Shown: positions 18,391 through 25,830 of the stretch, one piece after another
How positions within the stretch are numbered: position 1 is the first letter of the stretch
Layout: the number at the start of each line of letters is the position of its first letter
DNA from: Solirubrobacter ginsenosidimutans
GTDB taxonomy: Bacteria > Actinomycetota > Thermoleophilia > Solirubrobacterales > Solirubrobacteraceae
Assembly: GCF_027587205.1 (NCBI RefSeq)
Contig: NZ_JAPDOD010000019.1
Coordinates: 94,281-158,280 of the forward strand
Reading direction: 5' to 3'
DNA length: 64,000 bases
Program-made: the position numbers and the translations under genes
The notes under the pieces: model-generated
The model's database searches: none
What the model was told of the DNA's origin: nothing
The model's input: the letters and a program-made list of their open reading frames with translations, nothing else

Positions 18391-20189
18391 GGCGCTGCTT
18401 TCGGACCGCGATCCGCCGCGCTGTCACTCAACAGGGAGCGCGGCACCCTGGTGGTGCGTGCACGCAGCCATTCGCCGAGCGCTTTTGCCTGCGAGTCCAG
18501 CCGCAGCGTCGACGTCGCGCCGGACCCGAGGAGTCCGCGGACGAGGAAGTTGACCGCGCCGAGGTTGGGAAGCTCATAGCGCGAGATCGCCAGGTCGCGC
18601 GTCTCGGGCAGAAGCCGTCGCAGCTCATCGACGGTGAGGGCCGATTGCAGCCACTCCCACGCTTGACGGTCGCGCACCCAGACGCCGAGGTTCGCGTCGC
18701 CGCCCTTGTCCCCGGAGCGCGCGTGCACGATCTCGCCGAGCGGCGCGAAGACAAGGTCCTCGGGCGGTGGAGCTCCCAGCGCCGGCGCGGGCGACGAAGC
18801 GTTCTGCCGGGATATCTCGCCGGCCGCCGGCGGGGCGATCGTCTCCGTCGTGCCGTCGGCGTGGTGGACCGTGTGGGCGAGCGCCGCCTGGTCGAGCAGC
18901 GCTGGCCGGTAGACGCCGAACGCCGACCCGGGCTGCGGAGGGTCGAGGGCGTAGAGCCCCGGGTAGCTGGAGAGCGCCAGCTCGATCATCCGCGACGAGA
19001 ACGCGCGCCCGGCGGCCTCCTTCGTCCCCTGAACCGCGATCCTGAGAAGCTGGGTGCCTGAGTTCTGGCTCTCGGGATCGCGCCGGGCCTCGCCGATACG
19101 GTCGATCGTCAATGCGGAAAGCCCGTCGACCTCAGCGACGGAGCGGCGTAGGGAACGTTCGACGAGGGCCGCCTTCGCGTCGAGGTCGGGACCCGTCAGC
19201 GCGAGGATCATGCTGTTCTGCCATCCCCCGACCGCGGTGATCGCGACCTTGGCCGTCGCGGGTGGCGCCGAACCTCGCACGCCGCGGATCTGGACCCGGT
19301 CGTCGCCGAGGTCGGTCAGCTCGGCGGTGTCGAGATGCGCGACCACGTCGGGATTGACATAGGCCGGCTCACCGATCTCGTAGATCAGCTGCGCGGTGAC
19401 GGTGTCCGTGGTGACGGCTCCGCCGGTGCCCTGGTGCTTGGTGATGACCGACGATCCGTCGACGGCGATCTCGGCAATCGGGAAGCCTGGCTGGACGAGG
19501 TCGGCGATGGCGCGGAACCCGGAGAAGTTGCCGCCGGTCGCCTGCGGCCCGCATTCGATGACGTGCCCTGCACAGACGGCGCCGGCGAGGGCGTCGTGGT
19601 CGTGGGGGCTCCATCCCCACCACCAGGCGGCGGGGCCGATGACGAGCGCGGCGTCGGCGATGCGCCCGGTGATCACGATGTCAGCACCTTGCTCGAGCGC
19701 GCGCGCGATGCCGAACCCGCCCAGGTACGCGTTGGCCGTCAGCGGCGCGTGTGGCCACGACGACAGCGGCTCACCGCTCGTCAGGTGCGGCAGCGAGTGG
19801 CCGGATCGCTGGAGGGCGTCGAGGCGGTCGAACACGTCGTCGCCTTCGATGTGGGAGACCCGGAGGTCGTAGCCGTGGCGTGCGATCAGCTCGCGGGTGG
19901 CGACGGCCAGCCCGGCGGGGTTGAGTCCGCCCGCATTGACGACGAGCCGGATCCCGTTCGCGACGAGGGGCTCGAGGGCCGCGTCGAGGTGCTGTAGGAA
20001 CGTGGTCGCGTAGCCCTTGCTGCTGTCCTTGGCGCGCGCCTTGCCGAGGATCAGCATCGTCACTTCGGCGAGGTAGTCGCCGGTGAGGACGTCGATCCCA
20101 CCGGCGCGGGCCATGTCGGCCATGGCCGAGGCGCGGTCGCCGTAGAAGCCGGAGCAGTTCCCGATGTGGATGGGGCGCTCTCCGGTCAT
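18387..20189 (-). CDS. AtuA-like acyclic terpene utilization protein (DUF1446)
   Basis: A 600-residue protein of the AtuA/DUF1446 family, needed for growth on citronellol and geraniol in Pseudomonas. The N-terminal block IGNCSGFYGDR and the GRIADAALVIGP, HLIECG-like and ATGGNFSG segments are typical. A C-terminal DUF4387-like part (HARSGDKGGDANLGVWV) is fused, a common arrangement. The biochemical step is not established; roles in acyl-CoA hydration or acyl hydrolysis have been suggested. The ATG at 20189 overlaps the MaoC gene stop. Confidence 0.88.
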   Translation of the reverse strand: MTGERPIHIGNCSGFYGDRASAMADMARAGGIDVLTGDYLAEVTMLILGKARAKDSSKGYATTFLQHLDAALEPLVANGIRLVVNAGGLNPAGLAVATRELIARHGYDLRVSHIEGDDVFDRLDALQRSGHSLPHLTSGEPLSSWPHAPLTANAYLGGFGIARALEQGADIVITGRIADAALVIGPAAWWWGWSPHDHDALAGAVCAGHVIECGPQATGGNFSGFRAIADLVQPGFPIAEIAVDGSSVITKHQGTGGAVTTDTVTAQLIYEIGEPAYVNPDVVAHLDTAELTDLGDDRVQIRGVRGSAPPATAKVAITAVGGWQNSMILALTGPDLDAKAALVERSLRRSVAEVDGLSALTIDRIGEARRDPESQNSGTQLLRIAVQGTKEAAGRAFSSRMIELALSSYPGLYALDPPQPGSAFGVYRPALLDQAALAHTVHHADGTTETIAPPAAGEISRQNASSPAPALGAPPPEDLVFAPLGEIVHARSGDKGGDANLGVWVRDRQAWEWLQSALTVDELRRLLPETRDLAISRYELPNLGAVNFLVRGLLGSGATSTLRLDSQAKALGEWLRARTTRVPRSLLSDSAADRGPKAAP

Positions 20190-20596
20190 GCTCGCTCCGC
20201 CGCGGTCTTCGTCACGCGCACCGTTCCTTCGAAGCCCACCTCGCTGGACGGCTGCTCCTCGATGAGCTCGAGGGTCATGCCGTCGTCTTCGACGGTCCTC
20301 ACGCGGGCGGTGTAGACCAGTTCGACCGGCGCGTAGATGGGCCTGCGCAGCCGGTAGGCGACGTTCGCGACCTGCCACTCCGGGCCGAGGCCCTCGGTGA
20401 CGCAGCGCAAGGCGAGCGCCGCCCGGAGGTGGGAGTGCAGCGCGACGCCGGCGTGCCCCTCCTCGCGCGCGTAGCGCGCGTCGAAGTGGATACGGTGGGG
20501 ATTCCAGGTCACGGCGCTGTACCGGAACAGCTGCAGGGGTGTCGCCGTGTGCCTGAGCCGAGGCAGCACGTCGCCGACTTCGAACGTCGTGGACAT
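20186..20596 (-). CDS. MaoC-like hotdog dehydratase
   Basis: A 136-residue hotdog-fold protein. RYSAVTWNPHRIHFDARYAREEGHAGVALHSHL contains the MaoC hydratase signature with the Asp and His expected for acyl-CoA hydration or dehydration. The ATG at 20596 is preceded by GGAGGAG and overlaps the stop of the partner hotdog gene (TGATG). The two adjacent hotdog proteins probably form a heterodimeric hydratase. Confidence 0.85.
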   Translation of the reverse strand: MSTTFEVGDVLPRLRHTATPLQLFRYSAVTWNPHRIHFDARYAREEGHAGVALHSHLRAALALRCVTEGLGPEWQVANVAYRLRRPIYAPVELVYTARVRTVEDDGMTLELIEEQPSSEVGFEGTVRVTKTAAERA

Positions 20597-21135
20597 CACG
20601 ACTCCTCCAAGGGGTCGAGCAACACGACGGTGCGCCGGTTGCGGTTGAGAACGGCGCCCTCGGCCGACATGAAGCTGTTCACCGTGGTGACGAACACGCA
20701 GGTGCCGGCACGCGTCTGCTTGGGCGTTATCGACTCGAGGGTCGTCTCGAGCACGATCGTCGTGCCGGCGACCGCTGGGTTGTGGAGCTCCATCTCTTCG
20801 CCGGCACCCATCACGCGGAGTCCATCTCCGAGAGGGATCTCACCGTCGTGGGGCGTTCCGTCGGACCCGAGCTCGGCCTCGGGGGTGCCGACACCCCATT
20901 CGACCATCGCGGCGAGCAGGTTCGGCGGAGCCACGACATCCGCGTAACCCGCCGACCGCGCAGCCGCGGCGTCGTAGTGGCATGGATCGGCGGCGCCGAT
21001 GGTCAGCGCGTAACGGCCGATCGTCACGGCGTCCAGCGTGCCGAGGCTGCGCCGCGAAAGGACGGCGCCGGTCCGCGGCTGCGTCTCGGCGTAATATGCC
21101 GCCAGGGGCGTGCCGGCTTCAGGAGTGAAGGACAT
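20596..21135 (-). CDS. FAS1-type/MaoC N-terminal-like hotdog dehydratase
   Basis: A 179-residue protein with the FAS1-like dehydratase domain: IGRYALTIGAADPCHYDAAAARSAGYADVVAPPNLLAAM. It would pair with the MaoC-like protein encoded next to form an enoyl-CoA hydratase. Its start lies 17 bp inside the CoA-transferase gene, so translation is coupled. Confidence 0.83.
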   Translation of the reverse strand: MSFTPEAGTPLAAYYAETQPRTGAVLSRRSLGTLDAVTIGRYALTIGAADPCHYDAAAARSAGYADVVAPPNLLAAMVEWGVGTPEAELGSDGTPHDGEIPLGDGLRVMGAGEEMELHNPAVAGTTIVLETTLESITPKQTRAGTCVFVTTVNSFMSAEGAVLNRNRRTVVLLDPLEES

Positions 21136-22321
21136 GCTCGGGCTCCGTGTCGGCTCCGTCTGCGGGACTTTCGTGGCCGGCGAGCTCGGCGAGGATCGCC
21201 TCGGTCGACTGGCCCAGCGGCGGGGCGGCGCGCAGCGGTCCCACCGGCGAGTCGCTGAGCCTCAGCGCGCACCCGGGGACCGGCACCCGTCCGCGCGCGG
21301 CGTGCTCGACGTAGCGGATCATGCCGCGTTCGACCAGGTGCTCGTCCTTGTCGATCTCCCGGATCGACTTGACCGGCGCGGAGGGAACCCCTGCGGCCTG
21401 GAGGTCCCGGACGAGCTCGCCGCGCGTCCGGGTTCTGGTGTGGGCGGACACCTCCTCGTCGACCGCGTCGATGTTGGCGACCCTGTCCTTCGCGGTGCGG
21501 AACCTGGGATCGTCGATCAGCTCGGGCCGGCCCAGTGCGGTGGCCAGGCCGCGCCAGTGCCGCTCGGACATGCAGATGATCGCCAGCCAGCCATCGCTGG
21601 TGTCGTAGATGTTGTACGGCGCCACGGCCATCCCGGTGTGCCGGTTCCCGGTGCGCTCCGGCAGCTCTCGAGCGGGGTTGTTGTGCAGGCCGCCCAGGCT
21701 CGAGGCCAGCATCGGATAGACGGTGTCGTGCATCGAGACCTCGACGATCTGCCCCCGGCCGGTGCGCTCGCGCTGGAACAGGGCCGCGGTGATCGCCGCG
21801 AACAGGTGGATCCCGCCGGAGAAGTCCACGAACGCGGCGCCGGACTTGGTCGGCGGCCCGTCGGGCTGCCCGGTGGCCGCGGCGGCGCCGGACATCGCCT
21901 GCACGGTGATGTCCATGGCCGACATGTGGGCGTACGGGCCGGTGGTCCCGTAGCCCTTGCCGGAGGCCACGACCAGGCGCGGGTTGTGCTCGAGAAGTCG
22001 CGCCGGGCCGAGCTGCAGGCGCTCCATGACGCCCGGCGCGAAGTTCTCGATGAGCACGTCGGCGGTCTCGACTAGGTCGAGCAGCGCCTGATGACCGGCC
22101 TCGGACTTGAGGTCGAGCATCACGCTGCGCTTGTTGGAGTTGAGCATCACGAACTCGTGCGACTCGATCGGATCGTGCGCGCGGAAGCGCAGGGGCTCAC
22201 CGCCGGGAGGCTCGACCTTGATGACCTCGGCGCCCATCTGCGCGAACAGGAGCCCGCAGTACGGGCCGAGGTAGACCTGGCCCAGTTCGAGGACCCGGAG
22301 GCCGTGAAATGCCGCCGTCAT
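21119..22321 (-). CDS. Family III CoA-transferase (CaiB/BaiF)
   Basis: A 400-residue enzyme that moves CoA between carboxylic acids. Typical segments are LELGQVYLGPYCGLLFAQMGAEVIKVE, NSNKRSVMLDLK, the IENFAPG loop and the catalytic Asp in SAMDITVQAMSG. It probably activates the acid substrate of the operon. It begins 20 bp after the cupin gene. Confidence 0.92.
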   Translation of the reverse strand: MTAAFHGLRVLELGQVYLGPYCGLLFAQMGAEVIKVEPPGGEPLRFRAHDPIESHEFVMLNSNKRSVMLDLKSEAGHQALLDLVETADVLIENFAPGVMERLQLGPARLLEHNPRLVVASGKGYGTTGPYAHMSAMDITVQAMSGAAAATGQPDGPPTKSGAAFVDFSGGIHLFAAITAALFQRERTGRGQIVEVSMHDTVYPMLASSLGGLHNNPARELPERTGNRHTGMAVAPYNIYDTSDGWLAIICMSERHWRGLATALGRPELIDDPRFRTAKDRVANIDAVDEEVSAHTRTRTRGELVRDLQAAGVPSAPVKSIREIDKDEHLVERGMIRYVEHAARGRVPVPGCALRLSDSPVGPLRAAPPLGQSTEAILAELAGHESPADGADTEPEHVLHS

Positions 22322-22341
22322 GAGTGCTCACTCCTTCCAGG

Positions 22342-22899
22342 TCAGGAGTTGGCGACAGCGGCGGCACCGCCGGCGAAGATGTACGGAACCGGGCCGGTGT
22401 CCTGCTCGACGGACAACTTCTCGGTGATGTACTGGATGGCGGTGGCGTCGTTGATCGAGACGAGCTTGCCGTCCTCGTCGAAGTTGATCTGCGCGCCTTC
22501 CATCCACAGCAGCACGACGGTGTCCTCGGTGTTGTCCTCGGGGCAGAAGAACGTGTGCACCGAGCCGCCCGGCTCGTAGAGATAGGAGCCCGCCACCTGC
22601 GGCTGGTCGGAGTACTCGCGGTACTCCCAGCGGCCACTGAACGTGTACACCTCGGCCGTCCCGGTGTGGTAGTGGATCGGCAGCTCGCAGCCGGGCGCCA
22701 TGGTGGCCATGAGGACCGCCTGCCCGTGGTCGGGATCCAGGCGCAGCGGCTTGATGTGGATGCCGGGCGCGATGGCGTCCTCGAGGAGCGGGATGTCGTT
22801 GACGTTGACGGTCAGCAGGTCGTCCTGGGGCTGCGCGACGAGCGGCAGCGGGGCGCCGCTGCTGGTGGTCTTGGGGCCGGGGGAAGGGATTGCGGTCAT
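22342..22899 (-). CDS. Cupin protein, 2,4'-dihydroxyacetophenone dioxygenase-like
   Basis: A 185-residue cupin. The first motif PIHYHTGTAEVYTFSG gives two His and a Glu for metal binding, and SVHTFFCPED the later His. The overall pattern is close to the 2,4'-dihydroxyacetophenone dioxygenase group, Fe-dependent enzymes that cleave a C-C bond beside an aromatic ketone. Exact substrate is not established here. First gene of the operon, with GGAGAAAGG ahead of the ATG, divergent from the IclR regulator. Confidence 0.8.
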   Translation of the reverse strand: MTAIPSPGPKTTSSGAPLPLVAQPQDDLLTVNVNDIPLLEDAIAPGIHIKPLRLDPDHGQAVLMATMAPGCELPIHYHTGTAEVYTFSGRWEYREYSDQPQVAGSYLYEPGGSVHTFFCPEDNTEDTVVLLWMEGAQINFDEDGKLVSINDATAIQYITEKLSVEQDTGPVPYIFAGGAAAVANS

Positions 22900-22920
22900 G
22901 GTGGAAACCTTTCTCCTGCA

Positions 22921-22954
22921 TACGTAGATATGGATTAGAAAACGGATATACGTA
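22921..22954. promoter_or_regulatory. AT-rich divergent promoter/operator between cupin operon and IclR gene
   Basis: Two TACGTA palindromes, 28 bp apart, flank an AT-rich core (ATATGGATTAGAAAACGG) in otherwise very GC-rich DNA. This is a likely binding site for the adjacent IclR protein and overlaps the cupin operon promoter. Confidence 0.5.
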
Positions 22955-23035
22955 CGCTGCTGGCAAGGTAGTGGCCATGTCGTCGCTTGTCAAGACCATC
23001 CGGGCTCGTCGCCGCTGGTTGCTAGCGTCGACCAC

Positions 23036-23785
23036 ATGCCCGCGCGTCCGCACCGCACCGTCGACCGAGTGGTCCAGATCCTCGACACCGTGTCGTTGAG
23101 CCCGCGCGGCGTGACCCTTGCGGAGCTGGCAGGCGTCCTCAACGCGGCGAAGAGCTCCGTACAGGAGCTCACCAATGGGCTTCTCGCGCGCGGTTACCTC
23201 ATCGAGGAGGAGCATCGGTTCCACCTCGGGCCAGGGCCGTTCATCCTCGCCGGGCGCGCCAACAAGCTGGCTGCGCTGTCGCTCGATCACCAGTTCGTGG
23301 TCGAGCTCGCCGAGGCCCTCGGTTGCACCGTCCTCGTGGGGGTACGCGTCGGGGACGCCATCGTCTTCGTCGACCACGTGGGCGAAGAGTCACCCAGCCT
23401 CACGTTCGTCGCGCGTGCCCAAGCCCGCCGCCCCCTCTACACGAGCGCCGCCGGCAAGACCCTGCTCGCCAACGTCCCCGACGACGAGATGTACCGCCTC
23501 CTCGACCTCGCCGGCCCCGAGCAGGCCGGTGAGGTGCGCCAGTTCCTCGCCGAGCTCCCCGAGATCCGTGCGCGCCGGCTGGCCTTCAACCGCGGCGTCA
23601 CGCTCGCGGACGCGTTCGCCGTGGCGACACCCCTGCTGGCGGCGGACGCCGCTCTGATCGCGTCGATTACCGCGGGCGTCGGCCCCGAAGCGGCGGATCG
23701 ACTCGACGAGCTCGGCGAACAGCTCAGGAACGCCGTCGCCGCTCTCGGCCCCAGGTACGGCCTGGGCCTTCGTCGAGCAGGCTAA
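23036..23785 (+). CDS. IclR-family transcriptional regulator
   Basis: A 249-residue regulator. The N-terminal winged HTH is VTLAELAGVLNAAKSSVQELTNGLLARGYL, and the C-terminal effector domain has the IclR signature block RRPLYTSAAGKTLLAN and later RGVTLADAFAVATPLL. IclR proteins usually control neighbouring catabolic operons in response to an aromatic or acyl effector. It is divergent from the cupin-to-SDR operon (136 bp) and is the probable controller. Confidence 0.93.
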   Translation: MPARPHRTVDRVVQILDTVSLSPRGVTLAELAGVLNAAKSSVQELTNGLLARGYLIEEEHRFHLGPGPFILAGRANKLAALSLDHQFVVELAEALGCTVLVGVRVGDAIVFVDHVGEESPSLTFVARAQARRPLYTSAAGKTLLANVPDDEMYRLLDLAGPEQAGEVRQFLAELPEIRARRLAFNRGVTLADAFAVATPLLAADAALIASITAGVGPEAADRLDELGEQLRNAVAALGPRYGLGLRRAG

Positions 23786-23837
23786 GGGGGCCGCGCGGGC
23801 GCTCGGACGCGCTCGCCGAGTGCACGGTCGTCGCCGC

Positions 23838-24002
23838 CTAACGTCTCAGATGCGCTTCGGGCTCGTTGAGCTGCGGGCGTCGCAGCAGCGACGCTTCGAC
23901 GAGCGAGCGCTGCGACCGCCGGCCGGCGACGGGCCGTCCGGTCCGGAACGCGCCGTTCGGAACGATCTCGACGACATGAGGAAACTGGAAGCGGCGATTC
24001 AT
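23838..24002 (-). CDS. Possible small basic protein, 54 aa
   Basis: In the 380-bp gap between the IclR and small membrane-protein genes, a minus-strand ATG at 24002 preceded by AGAG opens MNRRFQFPHVVEIVPNGAF and a basic tail. The first third is less GC-biased than chance frames here. Unrecognised and unproven. The same region holds the hairpin CGTCGC-AGCA-GCGACG. Confidence 0.3.
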   Translation of the reverse strand: MNRRFQFPHVVEIVPNGAFRTGRPVAGRRSQRSLVEASLLRRPQLNEPEAHLRR

Positions 24003-24090
24003 CTCTCTACCTCGTGTGGTGCGGGGGACGAGACGATCGTCCGCCCGCGACCGGTGATTCGTCGTCACCTGCCTTCGATGATCGTGGCCG

Positions 24091-24124
24091 AGTCGTGCGG
24101 TCGGTGTGACGATCGCTCACACCG
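24091..24124 (+). promoter_or_regulatory. Tripartite GTGTGA element upstream of small membrane protein
   Basis: AGTCGTGC-N18-TCACACCG, with a perfect central TCGGTGTGA. The left half-site is degenerate. It ends 41 bp before the ATG at 24166. See the regulon finding for the consensus. Confidence 0.6.
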
Positions 24125-24165
24125 GGCGCGGCGATGCTGCGTGGCCACTCGAACGAAGGAGAGCC

Positions 24166-24408
24166 ATGCAAGCCGCATCCAAGCCACGGAACGTGGTCAG
24201 CCGCCAAAACGTCATCAGCCTCATCACCGGCCTCAGCGCCTGGCTCGGGGGCGTGGCGTTCTGCATCGGCTTCGGCGTCAACGCGCCCGTGTGGGTCGCG
24301 GGCATCGTGACCGTGCTCAGCATCGCGTTCGGCCGGATAGGCACACGGGCGCAGCGCAGCTCCGGCCGGCTCCGCGGACGCGGGGCGTCATCGCCCGCTA
24401 CGGACTGA
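24166..24408 (+). CDS. Small membrane protein, 80 aa
   Basis: Two predicted transmembrane segments (about residues 16-33, VISLITGLSAWLGGVAFCIGF, and 37-54, VWVAGIVTVLSIAF) with a basic, Arg-rich C-terminal tail. AAGGAGAG sits 5 bp before the ATG. Function unknown. A member of the putative GTGTGA regulon. Convergent with the NicO gene. Confidence 0.7.
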   Translation: MQAASKPRNVVSRQNVISLITGLSAWLGGVAFCIGFGVNAPVWVAGIVTVLSIAFGRIGTRAQRSSGRLRGRGASSPATD

Positions 24409-24421
24409 CCCCGTCGTCCGA

Positions 24422-24465
24422 GGCCGACACCGCACGGCCGCGGTGCGACGCCCGATGCGTCGGCC
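24422..24465. terminator. Possible bidirectional hairpin between convergent genes
   Basis: GGCCGAC and GTCGGCC form the outer stem, with ACCGC/GCGGT inside, in the 104-bp gap between the small membrane protein and NicO stops. There is no T-run. Confidence 0.35.
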
Positions 24466-24512
24466 GCGGCCATGCCGGCAACCAGTCGTCGAACTCGGCC
24501 GCCCGCAGGCCG

Positions 24513-25640
24513 TCAGCGCGACGCTGCTGCGGCAGCGGCGTTCCAGCGTTCCTCGATACGCGCGAAGCGCCAGACGGCGAGCGCGAGTATCCAGGTGATG
24601 AGGAAGAGGCCGACTATCGCGTAGCCGACGACGTTGAGGTCGAGGTTGGCCGCGAAGCCCCAGATGCCGCCGGTCAGCTTGAGCTTGTCGGCGAGCACGG
24701 AGAGCAGTTCCAGCCCGCCGATCAGCAGCGCGACGGCGACCGACAGGCCCGTGATCGTGAGGTTGAAGAAGATCTTGCGCACCGGCTGGGCGAACGCCCA
24801 GCCGTAGGCGAAGTTCATGAAGGCGCCGTCGATGGTGTCGAACAGCGACATGCCCGCGGCGAAGAGGATCGGCAAGCAGACGATCGCGTAGAAGGGCAGG
24901 CCGCCGGCGGCGGCCCCGCCGGCGAGGACGAGCAGCGCGACCTCGGTGGCGGTGTCGAACCCCAGGCCGAACAGGCAGCCCAGCGGGTACATGTGCCAGG
25001 GCTTCTTCACGGCGCGGGTGGCGCGCCCGTAGAAGCGGTTCATGACGCCGCGGTGGTTGAGCTGCTCCTCGAGTTCAGCCTCGTCGAAGTGGCCGTGGCG
25101 CATCCTGCGGAAGATTCCGAGGATGCTGACCAGGACGATGAGGTTGAGGATCCCGATCAGCAACAGGAACGAGCCCGAGACCACAGGTCCGAGGAGCCCG
25201 GTGGCCTTGTGGAGGGTCGAGCTGCGGTCCGCGACCGCGCCGTCGAGGCCGCGTACGCCGATGGTGACGAGCACGCCGAGCGCGAAGACGATCGAGGAGT
25301 GCCCGAGCGAGAAGAAGAACCCGACGCTGAGCGGTCGCTGGCCTTCGTTCATGAGCTTGCGCGTGGTGTTGTCGATCGCGGCGATGTGGTCGGCATCGAA
25401 GGCGTGGCGGAGGCCCAGCGTGTAGGCCGTGATCCCCACCCCGAGACCGAACACGCCGCCGGCACCGACGCGGTAGTGGTGCGGCACCACGACGACCAGC
25501 AGCAGGAAGAAGCCGACGACGTGCAGGCCGACGACGATCGCGGCGAGCACCGCCGCTCGCCGCCACTCCGCCGGCGTCAGCGACGCTTTGATGCGCCCCC
25601 AGCGTGAGCGGCAGATCGTCAGGGTCGAGAGCGCTTTCAT
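24513..25640 (-). CDS. NiCoT-family nickel/cobalt transporter
   Basis: A 375-residue integral membrane protein with about eight helices. RHAFDADHIAAIDNTTRK is the metal-selecting signature of NixA/HoxN transporters, and LGFDTATEVALL is the second conserved motif. It imports Ni2+ or Co2+ at the cytoplasmic membrane. I start at the ATG at 25640; a longer frame lacks family character. It lies back-to-back with a DyP peroxidase gene, and its own copy of the GTGTGA element ends 21 bp before the start, so the transporter probably supplies metal under the same stimulus. Confidence 0.9.
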   Translation of the reverse strand: MKALSTLTICRSRWGRIKASLTPAEWRRAAVLAAIVVGLHVVGFFLLLVVVVPHHYRVGAGGVFGLGVGITAYTLGLRHAFDADHIAAIDNTTRKLMNEGQRPLSVGFFFSLGHSSIVFALGVLVTIGVRGLDGAVADRSSTLHKATGLLGPVVSGSFLLLIGILNLIVLVSILGIFRRMRHGHFDEAELEEQLNHRGVMNRFYGRATRAVKKPWHMYPLGCLFGLGFDTATEVALLVLAGGAAAGGLPFYAIVCLPILFAAGMSLFDTIDGAFMNFAYGWAFAQPVRKIFFNLTITGLSVAVALLIGGLELLSVLADKLKLTGGIWGFAANLDLNVVGYAIVGLFLITWILALAVWRFARIEERWNAAAAAASR

Positions 25641-25661
25641 TGCGAACACGCTCCCGCCGGC

Positions 25662-25695
25662 CGGTGTGAGTAGGCACCGCACCGGCGGTGTGATC
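25662..25695 (-). promoter_or_regulatory. Tripartite GTGTGA element for the NicO gene
   Basis: In sense (minus) orientation GATCACAC-N18-TCACACCG, both outer half-sites perfect and the central part CCGGTGCGG. It ends 21 bp before the ATG at 25640. It is back-to-back with the next copy at 25717-25750. Confidence 0.75.
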
Positions 25696-25716
25696 GCCTC
25701 GCGCAGGCCGGCGGCG

Positions 25717-25750
25717 AATCACACCGGACGGGGGACGGTGGATCACACCG
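25717..25750 (+). promoter_or_regulatory. Tripartite GTGTGA element for the DyP/SDR operon
   Basis: AATCACAC-N18-TCACACCG; the central half-site is weak (GACGGGGGA). It ends 80 bp before the peroxidase ATG, leaving room for a leader with a hairpin. Confidence 0.7.
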
Positions 25751-25775
25751 CCCGGGCGCACACTCGGGACACAAG

Positions 25776-25801
25776 GACCGGCAGCGCATGGCGCGCCGGT
25801 C
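25776..25801 (+). promoter_or_regulatory. Leader hairpin, copy 1 (upstream of DyP)
   Basis: GACCGGC and GCCGGTC flank an inner GCGC-ATG-GCGC stem. The hairpin follows CACTCGGGACACAAG and resembles leader hairpins ahead of the genes at 28152 and 28944. It precedes a gene and follows none on this strand, so it is a leader structure rather than a terminator. Confidence 0.5.
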
Positions 25802-25830
25802 GACTCACCACCTCGGGAGATCCAACCCTT

